Below are positions 27,717 to 39,644 of a DNA stretch of 64,000 nucleotides, one piece after another. Position 1 is the first letter of the stretch, and each line of letters opens with the position of its first letter. The notes below the pieces were generated by a model. It was not told where the DNA came from, searched no databases, and was given only the letters and a program-made list of their open reading frames with translations. The stretch spans positions 42,156,322 through 42,220,321 of the forward strand of contig NC_064753.1 of NCBI RefSeq assembly GCF_011397635.1, read 5' to 3'. Made by a program: the position numbers and the translations under genes. Source of the DNA: Epinephelus fuscoguttatus. Lineage: Eukaryota > Chordata > Actinopteri > Perciformes > Serranidae.

Positions 27717-28631
27717 AACCGACTTGATATATTGTTTGAGTTCAAATTCAAAAATTAAAAAGGAGAGTTAATGATTGGTAAATGTTTATTCGTGAATGTG
27801 TGATTTTGTAAGTAATAGAATCAAATTGATGATATAATATTGATTTGCCTTGGCAGAGGAATAAGTAAAAACGCCAAACTATACACTTTCATGAAGAAGG
27901 TAAACTGGGAAATGAAAGAACAGACATCTTGTCAGAAAATACAGGAGAGTGGAGACACGACCAAAATAGACGGTATACATCTGGAATCAGTTGACAAAAT
28001 GAGTCCACAACAATGTCCTTCTTATATCTTTGGAGAAATAACTTGGTGGGATAAAAATGGCGAAACATCTTAAAGTCACTTCCTTCACCTTATTTGTAAT
28101 AAGGTTTTTAGAAAGTAGGCACCAGATTTTCTTCCAGTCCAGGTCTGAAGTGAGGTTGTTCCTGTAGAAACAACATTTGGAACAGAGACGTTTTAATTTT
28201 ATTTTATAATTTTTTTTAAAAAAAATAAAGCACGTATAGCGCTTTTATTATTTATCTTTATAGAGGAGACACAGGTCTGCCCAACACCAGCAACAGGATC
28301 CAGATGTAGAACTGCAGGGTTTTTAGGAAGCAACGTCAAGCGAAGATTTCCTACCCGGAAGTTATTATTAAATAAAAATTGTGATTCGGTCTATCCACCT
28401 TATTTTTTGACGAATCACTGGAGCTAGGAATGAGGTTTACAAAAAAGACAAAAGGACAAGAACAGTTAGTTTAAAGTGTCTTTAAAATGTTTTATTTTCT
28501 ATTTAAAAATAAACGGAAATACTTGTATGAGTCGCATTGCATTCTGGTTCTTGTAGTCCGTTTCTTGATATCCGTTATTGTTGTCGTTTCTACAGACCGC
28601 AGAGCCCAACTGCTCTGCTATTGTTCCAGCG
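27717..28631. other. Intergenic stretch upstream of znf414
   Basis: The 77-codon open frame at 27840-28073 has no recognisable domain and no splice context, so I do not call it a gene. The last 150 bp hold the znf414 promoter region. Confidence 0.4.
28532..28558 (-). promoter_or_regulatory. ZNF143/Staf-like site in znf414 promoter
   Basis: On the minus strand the sequence reads ACTACAAGAACCAGAATGC followed by AATGCGA. This resembles the extended vertebrate ZNF143/THAP11 element (ACTACAAnTCCCAGmATGC) with mismatches in the central triplet. It lies about 75 bp upstream of the znf414 start codon, where such elements are typically found. Inferred from motif and position only. Confidence 0.5.
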
Positions 28632-29137
28632 ATGGCTTCGGGCACAACAGTCATACCGAAAGTTGAATCTGAAGACGGAGGTCTGTTATTTATCCCAAAC
28701 ACAGAACTCGTTTCGTTTTTAGCCCATTGTGCTGAAAGACACCAGCTATGCGACTAATCTAGCCAGTCAGCTAGCTAGCTAACGTTAGCATGATAACTTG
28801 CTGAAGTTCTGTCGCTAGATTACTGACGTTGTTCGGAATATTTGTGCTACATAACTGAAAAATTCATGTAAGGTTTTGTTGATCTGTTTCAGGGAGTAAG
28901 AGGACACCGTGTCCGATGTACGGCTGCAGGCGGGTGTACACAGATACAACCTCTCTGGAAAGCCACATCAAGGACCATGAGCTCTCAGCTCAGTCTCTTC
29001 CAGGTGAGCTCACAGGTCTGGAGCATGGGGTTACAGTGAAGGAGATATGTCACCAGGCACTGGGCCAGTGCGGTGTAACGTTAATAACATCTGCATTGTA
29101 GAGAGGGACAATCCTGCAGGCTTACACACACAGACAC

Positions 29138-29172
<35 letters not shown>

Positions 29173-31839
29173 CACACACACAAGTTGAGTCTCCTCAGGT
29201 TATAATGTTGATGAATGACTTCTGATGTTTGTCCATTGGAGAATGTGTTGACTGGAGCTGTGGAGCAACACACCTTAATTACCTAAAAATGAAGTGACAT
29301 ACAAAACATATTGTGACATGTATTTCCTTTTCATGCATACATTTACTGTCATAATTTAAACATAAAACATGCACACTGTAAACCTCAATTCATCCATGAC
29401 ACACAATTTTAATGTGAAGTTGACACAAATGCCCTGGATTGTCAAAATGACATAAAAACTCATCCCTTGTGAGCATAGTGTTTTTATGGTAAGTCAACAC
29501 TTTTTGAGTTAATTTGACTTAAATTTATAAAGCTGATTTGGCCTAATCTTTGTTTAAAGCCAATAAACTGCAATATCATTGTGCACTTAACATATTGTGA
29601 CATGTTGGGGGCTAAATAGGTGGAGTTTCCCAGCATGCCGTGAGACAATGTGTTTAAGGCCATAAGCCGAAAAAATAAATAAATAATGTTCTAAATCAGT
29701 GGTACCCAACTGGTCCAGCCACGGGGTCCAGATTTCTCCTTAGTCCTTAGTTCAAGGTCCACACAGTTTATTATATTCAGCGTCACACTTGCGTTTGGCC
29801 ATGTTGTCGGCACTTCAAATGTGCCAGAAATTCACTGCACTTCAAAATAAAGTGTGCTTTTTTTTTCTATTTGCACAATCTGGACACATTGAGAGTCACT
29901 TGCGGTCTATTCAGAATGTACCAGCGACCCTCCAGTTGGGAACCACTGTTCTAAATCACTCACCTTACTCGTCATTCAGTGATTAATATTTATGTATTTC
30001 ACAACGGTTGTAATGTGTTACGGTTAACGTTGTGGTAAAAGACATTTAGCACCATGGGTTTAATCGTATACACAGTTAGTGACCTCCCGCCTGTGTGGAA
30101 ATTAATGTGTCAAACGTAAACTTGTGCTTAAGTGAAATAATGAGCACTTCCTGGTTCAAAAGTCAACTCTTCTGAACCAGGAAGTGGAAGTATATATTTT
30201 TTTTTATAGTTTAATGAAATTTTAGAAAAATGTTAAGTTGAAATGAATAATTTTGCATGTGACATGAAGTTTCCATGTGATGTGTCCTCTGCTTGACAAC
30301 CCTGCAATTCAATACAAAAAAATGGTAAAGGCAACACAGCCTCAGGCATTAAAAAAGTAGTTTTATGAATACAGAAATAAATGTCCAACCTAGTTGTAAG
30401 TTTCAGATTTGGTATGATTTGTGTTGGAAATGAGAAGAGAGGGGGTTACGTGAAAAACTGTGCCATCATGTAAACACTGTCCTCTCCTCAGGAAAGGTCC
30501 TGCTGTGCTCCACCGTCGGATGCAGCGGTTCCTTCCCCAACATGCAGAAGCTTATGGAACATATGAGGCATCATCACAAACCCAACATATTCTTCTTGTG
30601 AGTTGGTCTTTATTTTATTTAACTGTATAAAATGTTTCATCCTGTGTATTCAGTTGTCAGTGAAAGTATTTTGAGTAGTGAATCGTTACCTCTATTTTGA
30701 AGGTGTGAGAGCTGTCGCACAAAGCTGCGATCCTACCGTGGCCTCCTGACTCACCTGCACACCTGCTCCAAAGTGCCACGAAGCAAAGCAAAGCAGACTG
30801 AACCGGCGGCCCCGCCGCCTGCTGCTGTGACCAACCCAAATGTGACCCCCATGGACGTGGAACAGAAGCCCCCACTGCTGGACTCAATGACTACACCCCA
30901 GCAACCACCCTCTCAAATCCCGAACCCAGATGGCTCCCTCCCCGCTGCTGCTCTTCAGCTGGATTCGGCTGCCCCCCCTGTCCTCGGCCCCCCCTTCTTG
31001 CCTAAAACAGAGTTCTCCCCTCAACAGCTTGGTCCTCCACAGCTCACAGAGGTAGCTCCCCTGCCTCAGGTCATGGCTGAAGCCCCTGCTCTCTCTGCAC
31101 CTTCAAACCTGGATGGCCCAGCAGCAGCGGCTCCTGACCCCCCTGATATCCAGAGTCAGCAGCACTTGACACAGACCAGGTCTCCTGAACCTGTGCACCC
31201 TGCTCCAGCACCAGCTCCTCGTTCTCCTCCTGGGTCCACCGCTGTCTGGAAGAAAAATCAAGGTAAGCCTCTCCTCACACTAGAGCACACAGCTGTAACC
31301 TGCCAGATGAGGCTCCACATGATGAAACTATTGGTGCTAAACAGGTCGTTTAAACCACAGGAAGCTGCAGATACTGATCAGTTATCCTTAGACCATCACT
31401 TCAGATAAGGAAGAACTCAAGCTCACATTTGACTTCCTCTGTATAGGCAGCTGCGTGACCCTTTACAAAGAATGTCAGTGTAGTTTTTTGATGCTTTGTA
31501 AACACCCCATGCAGTACAGAGTTCCTACACAGTATGAAAAAGCATCTTAAAAATGTTCACCGCTTTGTTAGAGAGTGTGAGGCCAGTGCAGGCGTGATGT
31601 CATCATATTTTGAATTGGGTGTCTGCAGGTCCTTTTGTTTAAATATTAATTTGTCCTTTCATCCATCAGGTTTATCCTGCAACAGACGTGTCCTTTGGGA
31701 GCACACCAGAGGGCGCTACACATGCGTGCAGTGTGGACACATAGTGACCAACCGTAAGGACATGACACAACACATCAGCACTAAACATGGCAGTAACAAA
31801 CCTGCAGAAGACGCAGCGAGCTCAGCCAAGAACATATAG
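28632..31839 (+). CDS. znf414: Zinc finger protein 414
   Basis: Five exons join in frame to 331 aa: 28632-28680, 28893-29003, 30492-30597, 30703-31262, 31670-31839. Zinc fingers lie at residues 23-45 (CPMYGC...HIKDH), 59-82 (CSTVGC...HMRHHH), 90-110 (CESC...HLHTC, a C2HC variant) and 294-315 (CVQCGH...HISTKH). Residues about 120-260 are rich in Pro and Ala. Human ZNF414 has the same arrangement, including KPN-x-FFxCExC after finger two, a proline-rich middle and a conserved AVWKK-x-QG just before the last junction, which supports orthology. It is probably a nuclear DNA-binding factor; targets are unknown. The exon 1 donor is weak (GTCTGT). The gene is transcribed toward mtch2; an AATAAA at 34633 may mark its 3' end. 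Confidence 0.9.
29125..29182. repeat. (CA)n microsatellite
   Basis: Interrupted CA repeats of about 58 bp in znf414 intron 2. Confidence 0.9.
29697..29948. mobile_element. hAT-type MITE with intact 8-bp target duplication
   Basis: A 252-bp element begins CAGTGGTACCCAACTGG and ends CCAGTTGGGAACCACTG, so it has clean terminal inverted repeats of about 17 bp. It is flanked by perfect 8-bp duplications TTCTAAAT (29689-29696 and 29949-29956), as expected for hAT transposition. It lies in znf414 intron 2 and is non-coding. Confidence 0.85.
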
Positions 31840-34632
31840 TGTAGGACACACTGACTGAATGATGCTTTGTAGAAGCAAATGCTGCCTTTTTGTTTTCCTC
31901 AAGGACTCTGCCTCTGTCGAGTGATGTTTCTATCAAGGGCTTACATATAATACACCTGTATACTGAGTGAAAAGCCTGAAGCAGTGAGTTAGAAACTGAT
32001 TATTTGGTAAGGTATTTGGCATTTCTACAAAGCACTTAATGAATGTGTGTTTGCGTGTGTGTGTCTGGGCACACACACAATGACTTATGATTAAATTTCA
32101 GACTGCTGGGTCACTCGCTGCAACATGTGTCTGGCTGTAAGATGCTTTTAACCAGATATAAGTGCTGAAATCATTGGCTCTGAACACAGTTGCAGATGCC
32201 AGGTGAAGACTCGATTTAAGTTTCAGAGTCTTACATGAATAGAAATCAAAGCACTTAATGCTGTTGTCAGTAGACTAGACTACAGGGGTGGTCTAAAACT
32301 GGATGTGCATAGTAGTGTCGAGTCCAGTTTATAACATTTGGGTATTGATATGCTAAAGCCCTTGATGTTAATACCTCTTAGACATGGCAAAAAATTGTCC
32401 TGTAATTTTGTTTTTTACGCTGTAAATAGCCACTGCCACACTACAAGTTAGTCTGATATAGACGATTGTGCATTGTAGAGTGCTGTTATCAATGAAATGG
32501 GCACATAAACATTTGACACCGATTGTATGTATTGGCTCTGGGCTGAACAGGTGTTGTGTAACTGTTGCTTTACTTGTGTACACTGTGTCTTTGGCTTTTG
32601 TACCCTGCCAGTCGAGGATCAGTCTGGTTTTATTATAGACTTTTTGTGTCAACAAATCCAATGAAAAGACTCTCAGTTTGAAACCATTGGTACCTGCTGT
32701 ATATCTTTAAAAACAACTCACACATATAGTTTATTTTCATAAAGGGATCAGTAATTGCCCAAAACAGCTGATCACTGTAGCTTTTATCAAACAGAAGGAA
32801 ATGGTGTGTTTGTTTGGGACAATTTTCAGTGGTGGATTAATCCATATTTGTTGCTCTAGTGAGTATTTGTGGCAACTGGACAGTGTATGTGGGATTTAGT
32901 CCAAAGAAACTACAGTTTGTGTGTTCACTGTAATTAAGGAACATGAGTGAAAAGATAAATCAGGCTTGAAGACACACAATACACACAAGATGGGGATGGG
33001 TATTTTAAGCCAATGCAGACACAAAGAGTATAGAAGATGATCAAGAGACAGACCCGCCCGCCTCTTTTTCTCGCCCAAACTCGTATCGAAATCCAATGAA
33101 ATGGTAAAACTAGGCAGCCCCGATCAAATGTAAAACAAGATTCTGTTACTGAGTTGCCTTTTCCTCTCCTCTCCTTTTCAGAAATATGTTTTAGTGTACT
33201 GTTTAACTGTAATACGAGATTGTTTCTTGCCATTGTTTCAAACCGACATGTTTGCATGACATCGCCTTCCAGCATGAGCATTTGTTGATCTGGTGTGGCG
33301 CAGTGCATTCTGGAAGTTCTAGGTTTTCTCCCTCTTGAGCAAAAGCGTCTGGTAGTATGAGTACTTGCAAAAAGATTTAATGTTAGAATAAGAATGTAAA
33401 TGATTTGAAATTCATTTAATGAACATTTAGGCTTCAGTTAGCCCAAAATATAAATAAATTCAAAGCTAACGTTAGAAATAAAATAGCAAACTTTAAGTTG
33501 CTACAGTTACATAGGTTAGACGTGGTGCTGGGGAATCATCTTCGGAGCCGCTCTCCTTGCAGTTAGTTCAATGTCTGCCCGGTCAGCACAAGCTAACAAA
33601 CAGTCCCGACAAAGCAGCTCTACTGTTTGCTAAACCTGTCAGTATCTGCTAGGTGACGTTAGCTGTGTGATGCTAACAGTTAGCCCTGTCATGTGCGAGC
33701 AGACCCTCACCGACTTTCCCGTAACCGAGCTCGCACTCTGGCAGCAGTAGGCTCGTCCCCTGGTGTGTCATGATAAGCAGAGAGTGAACGTGGGACAAGG
33801 AGGCGATGAGCGAAGCAGTCTAATTCACACAGCTCTAAAATTAAATATTAGCCATTTTAAATAGAAAAAAATAAGTTAGCTGTTGAACAAATACTGATTC
33901 CCAGATTGAGTATGGTTTGGTCTTTTCATGGGATGAGTTGACCATAAGGAACATTGAGCCACCAGTGCCAGCCCTTTTCTCTAAGCTGTATAACTCTCTG
34001 ATGCCATACCTTGCTTGTGTGCCAGATCCTTTTTCCTTCAAGCGCCTGGAGCATTTCACCTAAACTCTACACAAACACCTTTACAAGGAAGACAAGGTCA
34101 AAAAAAGCTGTTTTTATTTGGGTCAGTCAGGATGAGTTGATACAAGCATTCGGTCGCTCAGAGCGCCCCAGAGACATTGGTCAGCTCAGGCTAGCCTCCA
34201 TGCCTCTGTACATCCATACATGCTCCTGAACAACCATCACCTCTGAGTCCTTTCCGTCCTCTTCACTAGCATTACACGCCCGCCAAGCAGTGAGCTTTAT
34301 GATAATTAACACATCAAGACAATACCACATGACAAGAGGTCCCACTTGATCACTAACGTGAATTATTAGACATTACCACATGCAGACTGAAGTGCTGTTT
34401 TCGAACAAATCCCATCACGTGGATGAAGGGGAGTCATTGTCAATAATCTATATTTAAAAAAAAAACAAAAAAAAAAACATGGGGAGGGCTTTGACATTGG
34501 TCATTCATAACACAGACAGGTTTGACAGCACAAGCCGTCCTTCCATCACATTTTGTACATGTGGGTCTTAAAAAGATTTCTGCTCATCTCATGTTCTCAC
34601 GACCCTGCAGTTTTAATTTGTAAATTTCTGTT
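31840..34632. other. znf414 3' UTR and intergenic sequence
   Basis: No further gene is seen. Bases about 33760-33900 (GAGAGTGAACGTGGGACAAG and following) resemble 41655-41720, indicating a dispersed repeat. A GCATTCTGGAAGTTCT motif near 33305 is similar to the ZNF143-like site at 28532 but lacks the ACTACA half. Confidence 0.4.
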
Positions 34633-34638
34633 AATAAA
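34633..34638 (+). terminator. Polyadenylation signal, candidate for znf414
   Basis: AATAAA on the plus strand, about 2.8 kb downstream of the znf414 stop and about 220 bp before the convergent mtch2 stop. An earlier ATTAAA at about 32090 is an alternative. Confidence 0.4.
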
Positions 34639-34813
34639 ACAAAACCTGCTGGAAATTAACTGGAAATTAGTGTGTTTTTATTTCACGTGATGGCAAGTTG
34701 TCAAGAAGAAGAAAAAAACCCTCATAGTAAACAAGTGCATACAAAAAAGAAAAAAGAGATTAAGTGCCGACTGTCCAACCCCCAGATCAGGCAATGTTGA
34801 TTCTTTTTTTTGT

Positions 34814-34819
34814 TTTATT
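34814..34819 (-). terminator. Polyadenylation signal, candidate for mtch2
   Basis: AATAAA on the minus strand, 36 nt after the mtch2 stop codon. It would give a very short 3' UTR. Confidence 0.5.
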
Positions 34820-34854
34820 ATCACAACTATGTTCAGCTCAGTCCTCTTGAGGCT

Positions 34855-37800
34855 TTAAAAAAATCTCTTCTGGTCCATCGCGTACATCTTTCCTGCCGGA
34901 ATCTTCCGGAAAAATAAACTGTTGCCTCTGCTCATGTTGCCCTGGAATGAAGAGGAGACAGAAGTGTTTCAGTAAACGTGTGACCAAAAGGCAAACTGTT
35001 TTCAGTACTGTAGACTGGAATATAGACGTAAAAAAGAATTGCTTAAAGAAAACGTCACCCACAAAATGGCCGTACTTCTTAAACACATGCATTTTCTAAT
35101 TAAAACTGAACTTCCTGTAAAGGGCCAAACACATGCTGCATTTTTTGTGCCCTCACATTCATTGATTTTAATGTAGATGCACAGGAGGCGCACTCAAATG
35201 CCAGAGCGACATATTTACGAGCACTTATTTTTTGGGGTGCAATGGTTGTGCCCTAAACTGAGTTCAACTTTTGGAATGCAGCAGCACACACCCCATGGCA
35301 TGTGAGGAGGAACAACCAATCACGACAACAGATATCTTTCCCTTCATGTGTAAATTTCAGTCTGTGATAAATATGAAGTAGAAGTTGATTGTGTTCGTGC
35401 AGAGCTGCCAGAGCTTTTCATCTGTCCCACAGACAACAGGACTACACACTTAAGAACCTGGAAGAAGATCAGCTCTGCGCTCAGGATTTCAGGTAAATAG
35501 GCAATACAATGCTTATTGAGGTTGCTTAGCAACCTCAGACACAACCTGCCACCACACTCTTGAAAGCTGGCACAGAAAAGGCACAAGAGTAGTTGTCAAG
35601 TATTCCATCCGGTTAAAGACGTGGCATGTGTCGGCCCCTAAAACTTGTCTATGCTCTGTTTAAAGCCAAATTCTAGATTTTTAGTGCATGTATGTGAAGT
35701 CCTGAACACATGACTGGATAAATGATAATTGGATTATACTGCACACATTTTGGGAGAGTCTGTAAACTGATGTTTTAACACAGGTTTTCTGTATTAAAAC
35801 ATCAATCAATCAATAAATCATATGTTTGCTGTTTTCTGTGGATGCATGTGAGAAAAATAAAGGTTTCCTAATGAGTTCAAGGTAACATGGCTAACTGATT
35901 TACAAATGTTCATTTTGTGGGCGATGTATCCCTTTATTCCTCAAGCCATTACTGTCTTCTCTGGTGTCACAAAGAGCGCACGAACAAACAGTTTTATCAT
36001 TTTCATAGCTTGAGTCAAAGGCAAAAATATCTTTGTCTAGTTAACCTTTTGAAAACTGGAGCGACATTTTTCTTGGGCTGCTTTCAGACACCTTTCACAA
36101 GTATTTAAACCTTTGAACCCTGAGCACATTGGTGAGATTTCTTTCAAACACATGGGAAAAAAGGCGACAAGCAACTTGGTAAGAAATCTCCGCAAATTAA
36201 AAAATAATAATAATAATAATAATAAAAAAGGAAAAGAAAAAATGTAGGAAAAAAACTACAGTATATTTATTATTATTATTTATTATTTATGTCACTGAAT
36301 TATTATAATTTTTTAAGCACCAGCACCACCACCAACTCAATAGAAATGTGCTGCTTATATATATCACATGCACGGTTGTCACTTTTTATTCTATATTAAA
36401 ACTTTTATCCTCAAAGCAATTAAATCTATTCAATTTAAAATAACTGTGCACAGAGTAAAATACATGCTGTGATCCATGGAATGGTTACTGATGATTAGAC
36501 TGACGGTGGTAAAACCTCTGCATCCTGACACCGTAGCACTTAATGTAACATCAGTATTTATCCAGTGAACACAGCATCTGCACAGTTTGGTGTTTGGTGT
36601 TTTTACCTCTCTGCTTAGATGCCTCCAGCAGTCCACCCAGGTGGGATATACTGATGCATAGGGAGGCAGGCCTCCAGCAAGCCTGCGAGAGCAGGGAAAA
36701 TATGAGTCTGATCGATTAAACACTTGGGAGGATTTACAACCGCAAATAAGCTGCTGCCAACTCACCCGCAGTTATTGACAGCCATGAGGTTTGACACCAA
36801 GACAAAAGGGTATGTAAGCATACTGGCGAAGAACTGGAAGAGAAGAGAAGAGGAGCAACGTGATCTAACTACGAGCTACAAACAGACAAACCAGTGTGCT
36901 GCTGCATTTCTGTCATACTTACCCCGGTCACAGCCTGAGAGCAGTTCTTGATTTCTCCTGTGTGACTCATCTGTGCAGATAAACAGATTAACAGAGAATG
37001 TGAAAATGTGTGGAATGGTGCTGAAATGTCATAATTTCATACATGGTGTTATTAGTTTAACAGGCGTATAGAGGATATATGACTGGGCTGAGGCATCAAA
37101 AAAATCAGTTTAAAGATTATTTGGCTTTAGTTCTGTCTATAAAGCCCTGTTTGCTTGGGTCGAGTACAGGGGGTCAGCAACCTGTATGATCCAAAGAGCC
37201 ATTTTTGACTAAAAGCAATATAAAAAATATCTGACTGCAGCCACAAAACACAGATAACGGAGCCTTTATAGTCGAAATTAGCCCATCAGCGTTACTAATA
37301 AGTCAAAGAATCCATTAACATGTTCTTCCACAAAGTGGCTCCTCTGCAGTGGGCTATTCTTGATTATTTGGTACTTTAACTTTGTAGCATTGGTAATGAA
37401 AGCAAATTAATCTGTCCACACACTATTCAATTTTGCAATTGGTCTCCAAGAGTTTTTATTTGGAATCCAGAGCCTAGTTACAGAGACTCAAAGCTAGCCG
37501 CTGCAATTTAGTCTGGGCAAAATTTAGAGGAAAATGTTCCAGCGATCATCAGATGTGCAGAAGACCAGTGCACTAACAGGTATAAAGTTTGCATAAAGAC
37601 TATTTCTGTAGATTTATACTGGACTTACAATGCTGCCTGACAGGGCCTTAAACCAACACATACAGAATACTGAGCTAAGCAGGGATTAAAGAGAGGTATA
37701 CCGAGTCATCGATGGCGTATGTATTGATGAGATGAGCCAGCAGGTTACAAATCCACAGAGACAGGACATCACCAAGCAGGCGAGGGATCAACCCACTGAA

Positions 37801-39596
37801 AACAAACACACACACATAAAAAATAATCATTTCTGACTTAAAAAATATGAGGAAAAATGATCATTATCTGTTTAAGTCCACCTTTTTTTTTTAAATGTGT
37901 CTTCATACTGTTTAAAACTAGTATTTCTGTTGCAGATAAAGATTAGGCTGCACTACTATTATTAGTATTACACTATTTGTGGAATGTGTTTGCTTTTTTG
38001 TCACATGGCCGCGACCAACGCTTGTGGTAGTCTCTGTAGACACCGGCAAATTTAACATGGATTCATTAACTGAATAATTTTACTTCACTGAGAACTTTTA
38101 ATTTTGCCAGTTTTAGATGTGAAACAGTATTTTGTCTTTCTGTTTTATCAGAAAATCTGAAACTTATTATCTGTAGCCTGTTCAGCATTCAGAAGCATTC
38201 AGCACTAAGGCAAACAACCTATGGGGGCATTTTGCCTTTAAGTGATGAGAACGTACTGGAAATATTCAAAGTTGACCATCAAGGCAATGCAACAAAACCT
38301 GGTGTATTCAAAATCAAAATAAAAAGGAGAGTCAAACTCACGCAAAGAAGCCCAGTATGCCTTCTTCTCTGTAGACTGTGACGATAGAGTCAAACACCCC
38401 ACTGAGAACAGAACAAAATAAATATATTTTTCATTTAAATTTAGCCATTTTCATGGCTCTTCTCATTGACGTTTGTGTCTAAAACATAAAAACCGTACCT
38501 GTATTTTGTTTCTCTCCCAATAAACTGGACCATACATCGCAAAGTAATCACTGAAAAACAAGGAAAACATACATGACATGCCGACGACTGTCTCCACACA
38601 CAGATTTGCCACATCCAGAGCGTTCAAATAAAAAACAAGAGAAGCAATTTCAAAGCTCGACTACACCCTTTGGTGTCACATGCACACTGCTGGAGTTAGC
38701 TGGTTAAAGCCAACTGAAAGAGTCGAGCAGTCGCAGACATTAATGACGTACCATGAAAGGGATGTGTGACAATGGTGGCGCAGGAACGAGCTATCATCTC
38801 TTTGGTTGTCTGTAGAAAAGACAGAAAACAATCAACTGAAATGTTAACATGAAACATATCATATACATTTAAGTAGACATGACCATTAAGTACATCTCTT
38901 GAAACTTAAGTCTGTACACATGCCTGGTTTGTTCCTCAAAAGAAAAATAAAGACGAACTGAACCGACCACAATGAGAGAAGTGAAATTTGTGGGACGACT
39001 CTGTTGAGCTACAATTTATTCTGATGAACAGTTCATCAGTCAGTTCATAAAACATCTATTTAAAACAGCGGTTCCCAACTGGTGGGTCGCAGTCCAAAAT
39101 TGGCCATTCTGAATGGACCGCAAGTGACTCGCAAACATGTCAAGTTTGTAAAAAACACCCTCAATTTTAAGTACAGTGAATTTCTACAGTGGTTTCCTCC
39201 AGGTACTCCAGGTTCCTCCCACAGTCCAAAGACATGCAGGTTAATTGGTGACTCTAAATTGTCCGTAGGTGTGAATGTGAGTGTGAATGGTTGTCTGTCT
39301 CTATGTGTCAGCCCTATGATAGTCTGGTGACCTGTCCAGGGTGTACCCTGCCTCTCGCCCAATGTCAGCTGGGATAGGCTCCAGCCCCCCAGTGACCCCC
39401 AACAGGATAAGCAGTTACGAAAAATGAATGAGTGAATTACATTTAATAAAAATGACTGAAATCCTGGAGAAATGCAAAATGAAAAAGAGCTGGTTTACAT
39501 AAAGATACCATGTCAGCCGTGTGGGGCCAGTACAGGGCAAAACAAAGCTGAATGTAAACAGTCAGAAAGCAGTGTAGTGTATAACAGCCTCTACAG

Positions 39597-39644
<48 letters not shown>

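Noticed and set aside
27840-28073. 77-codon open frame between the minisatellite and znf414
   Set aside because: No recognisable motif, no promoter or splice context; not enough to call a gene.
30657-30887. Minus-strand open frame opposite znf414 exon 4
   Set aside because: It is a shadow of the proline-rich coding exon.
33288-33800. Possible orphan promoter (GCATTCTGG motif)
   Set aside because: Only a half site, no adjacent first exon, and neighbouring sequence is a dispersed repeat.
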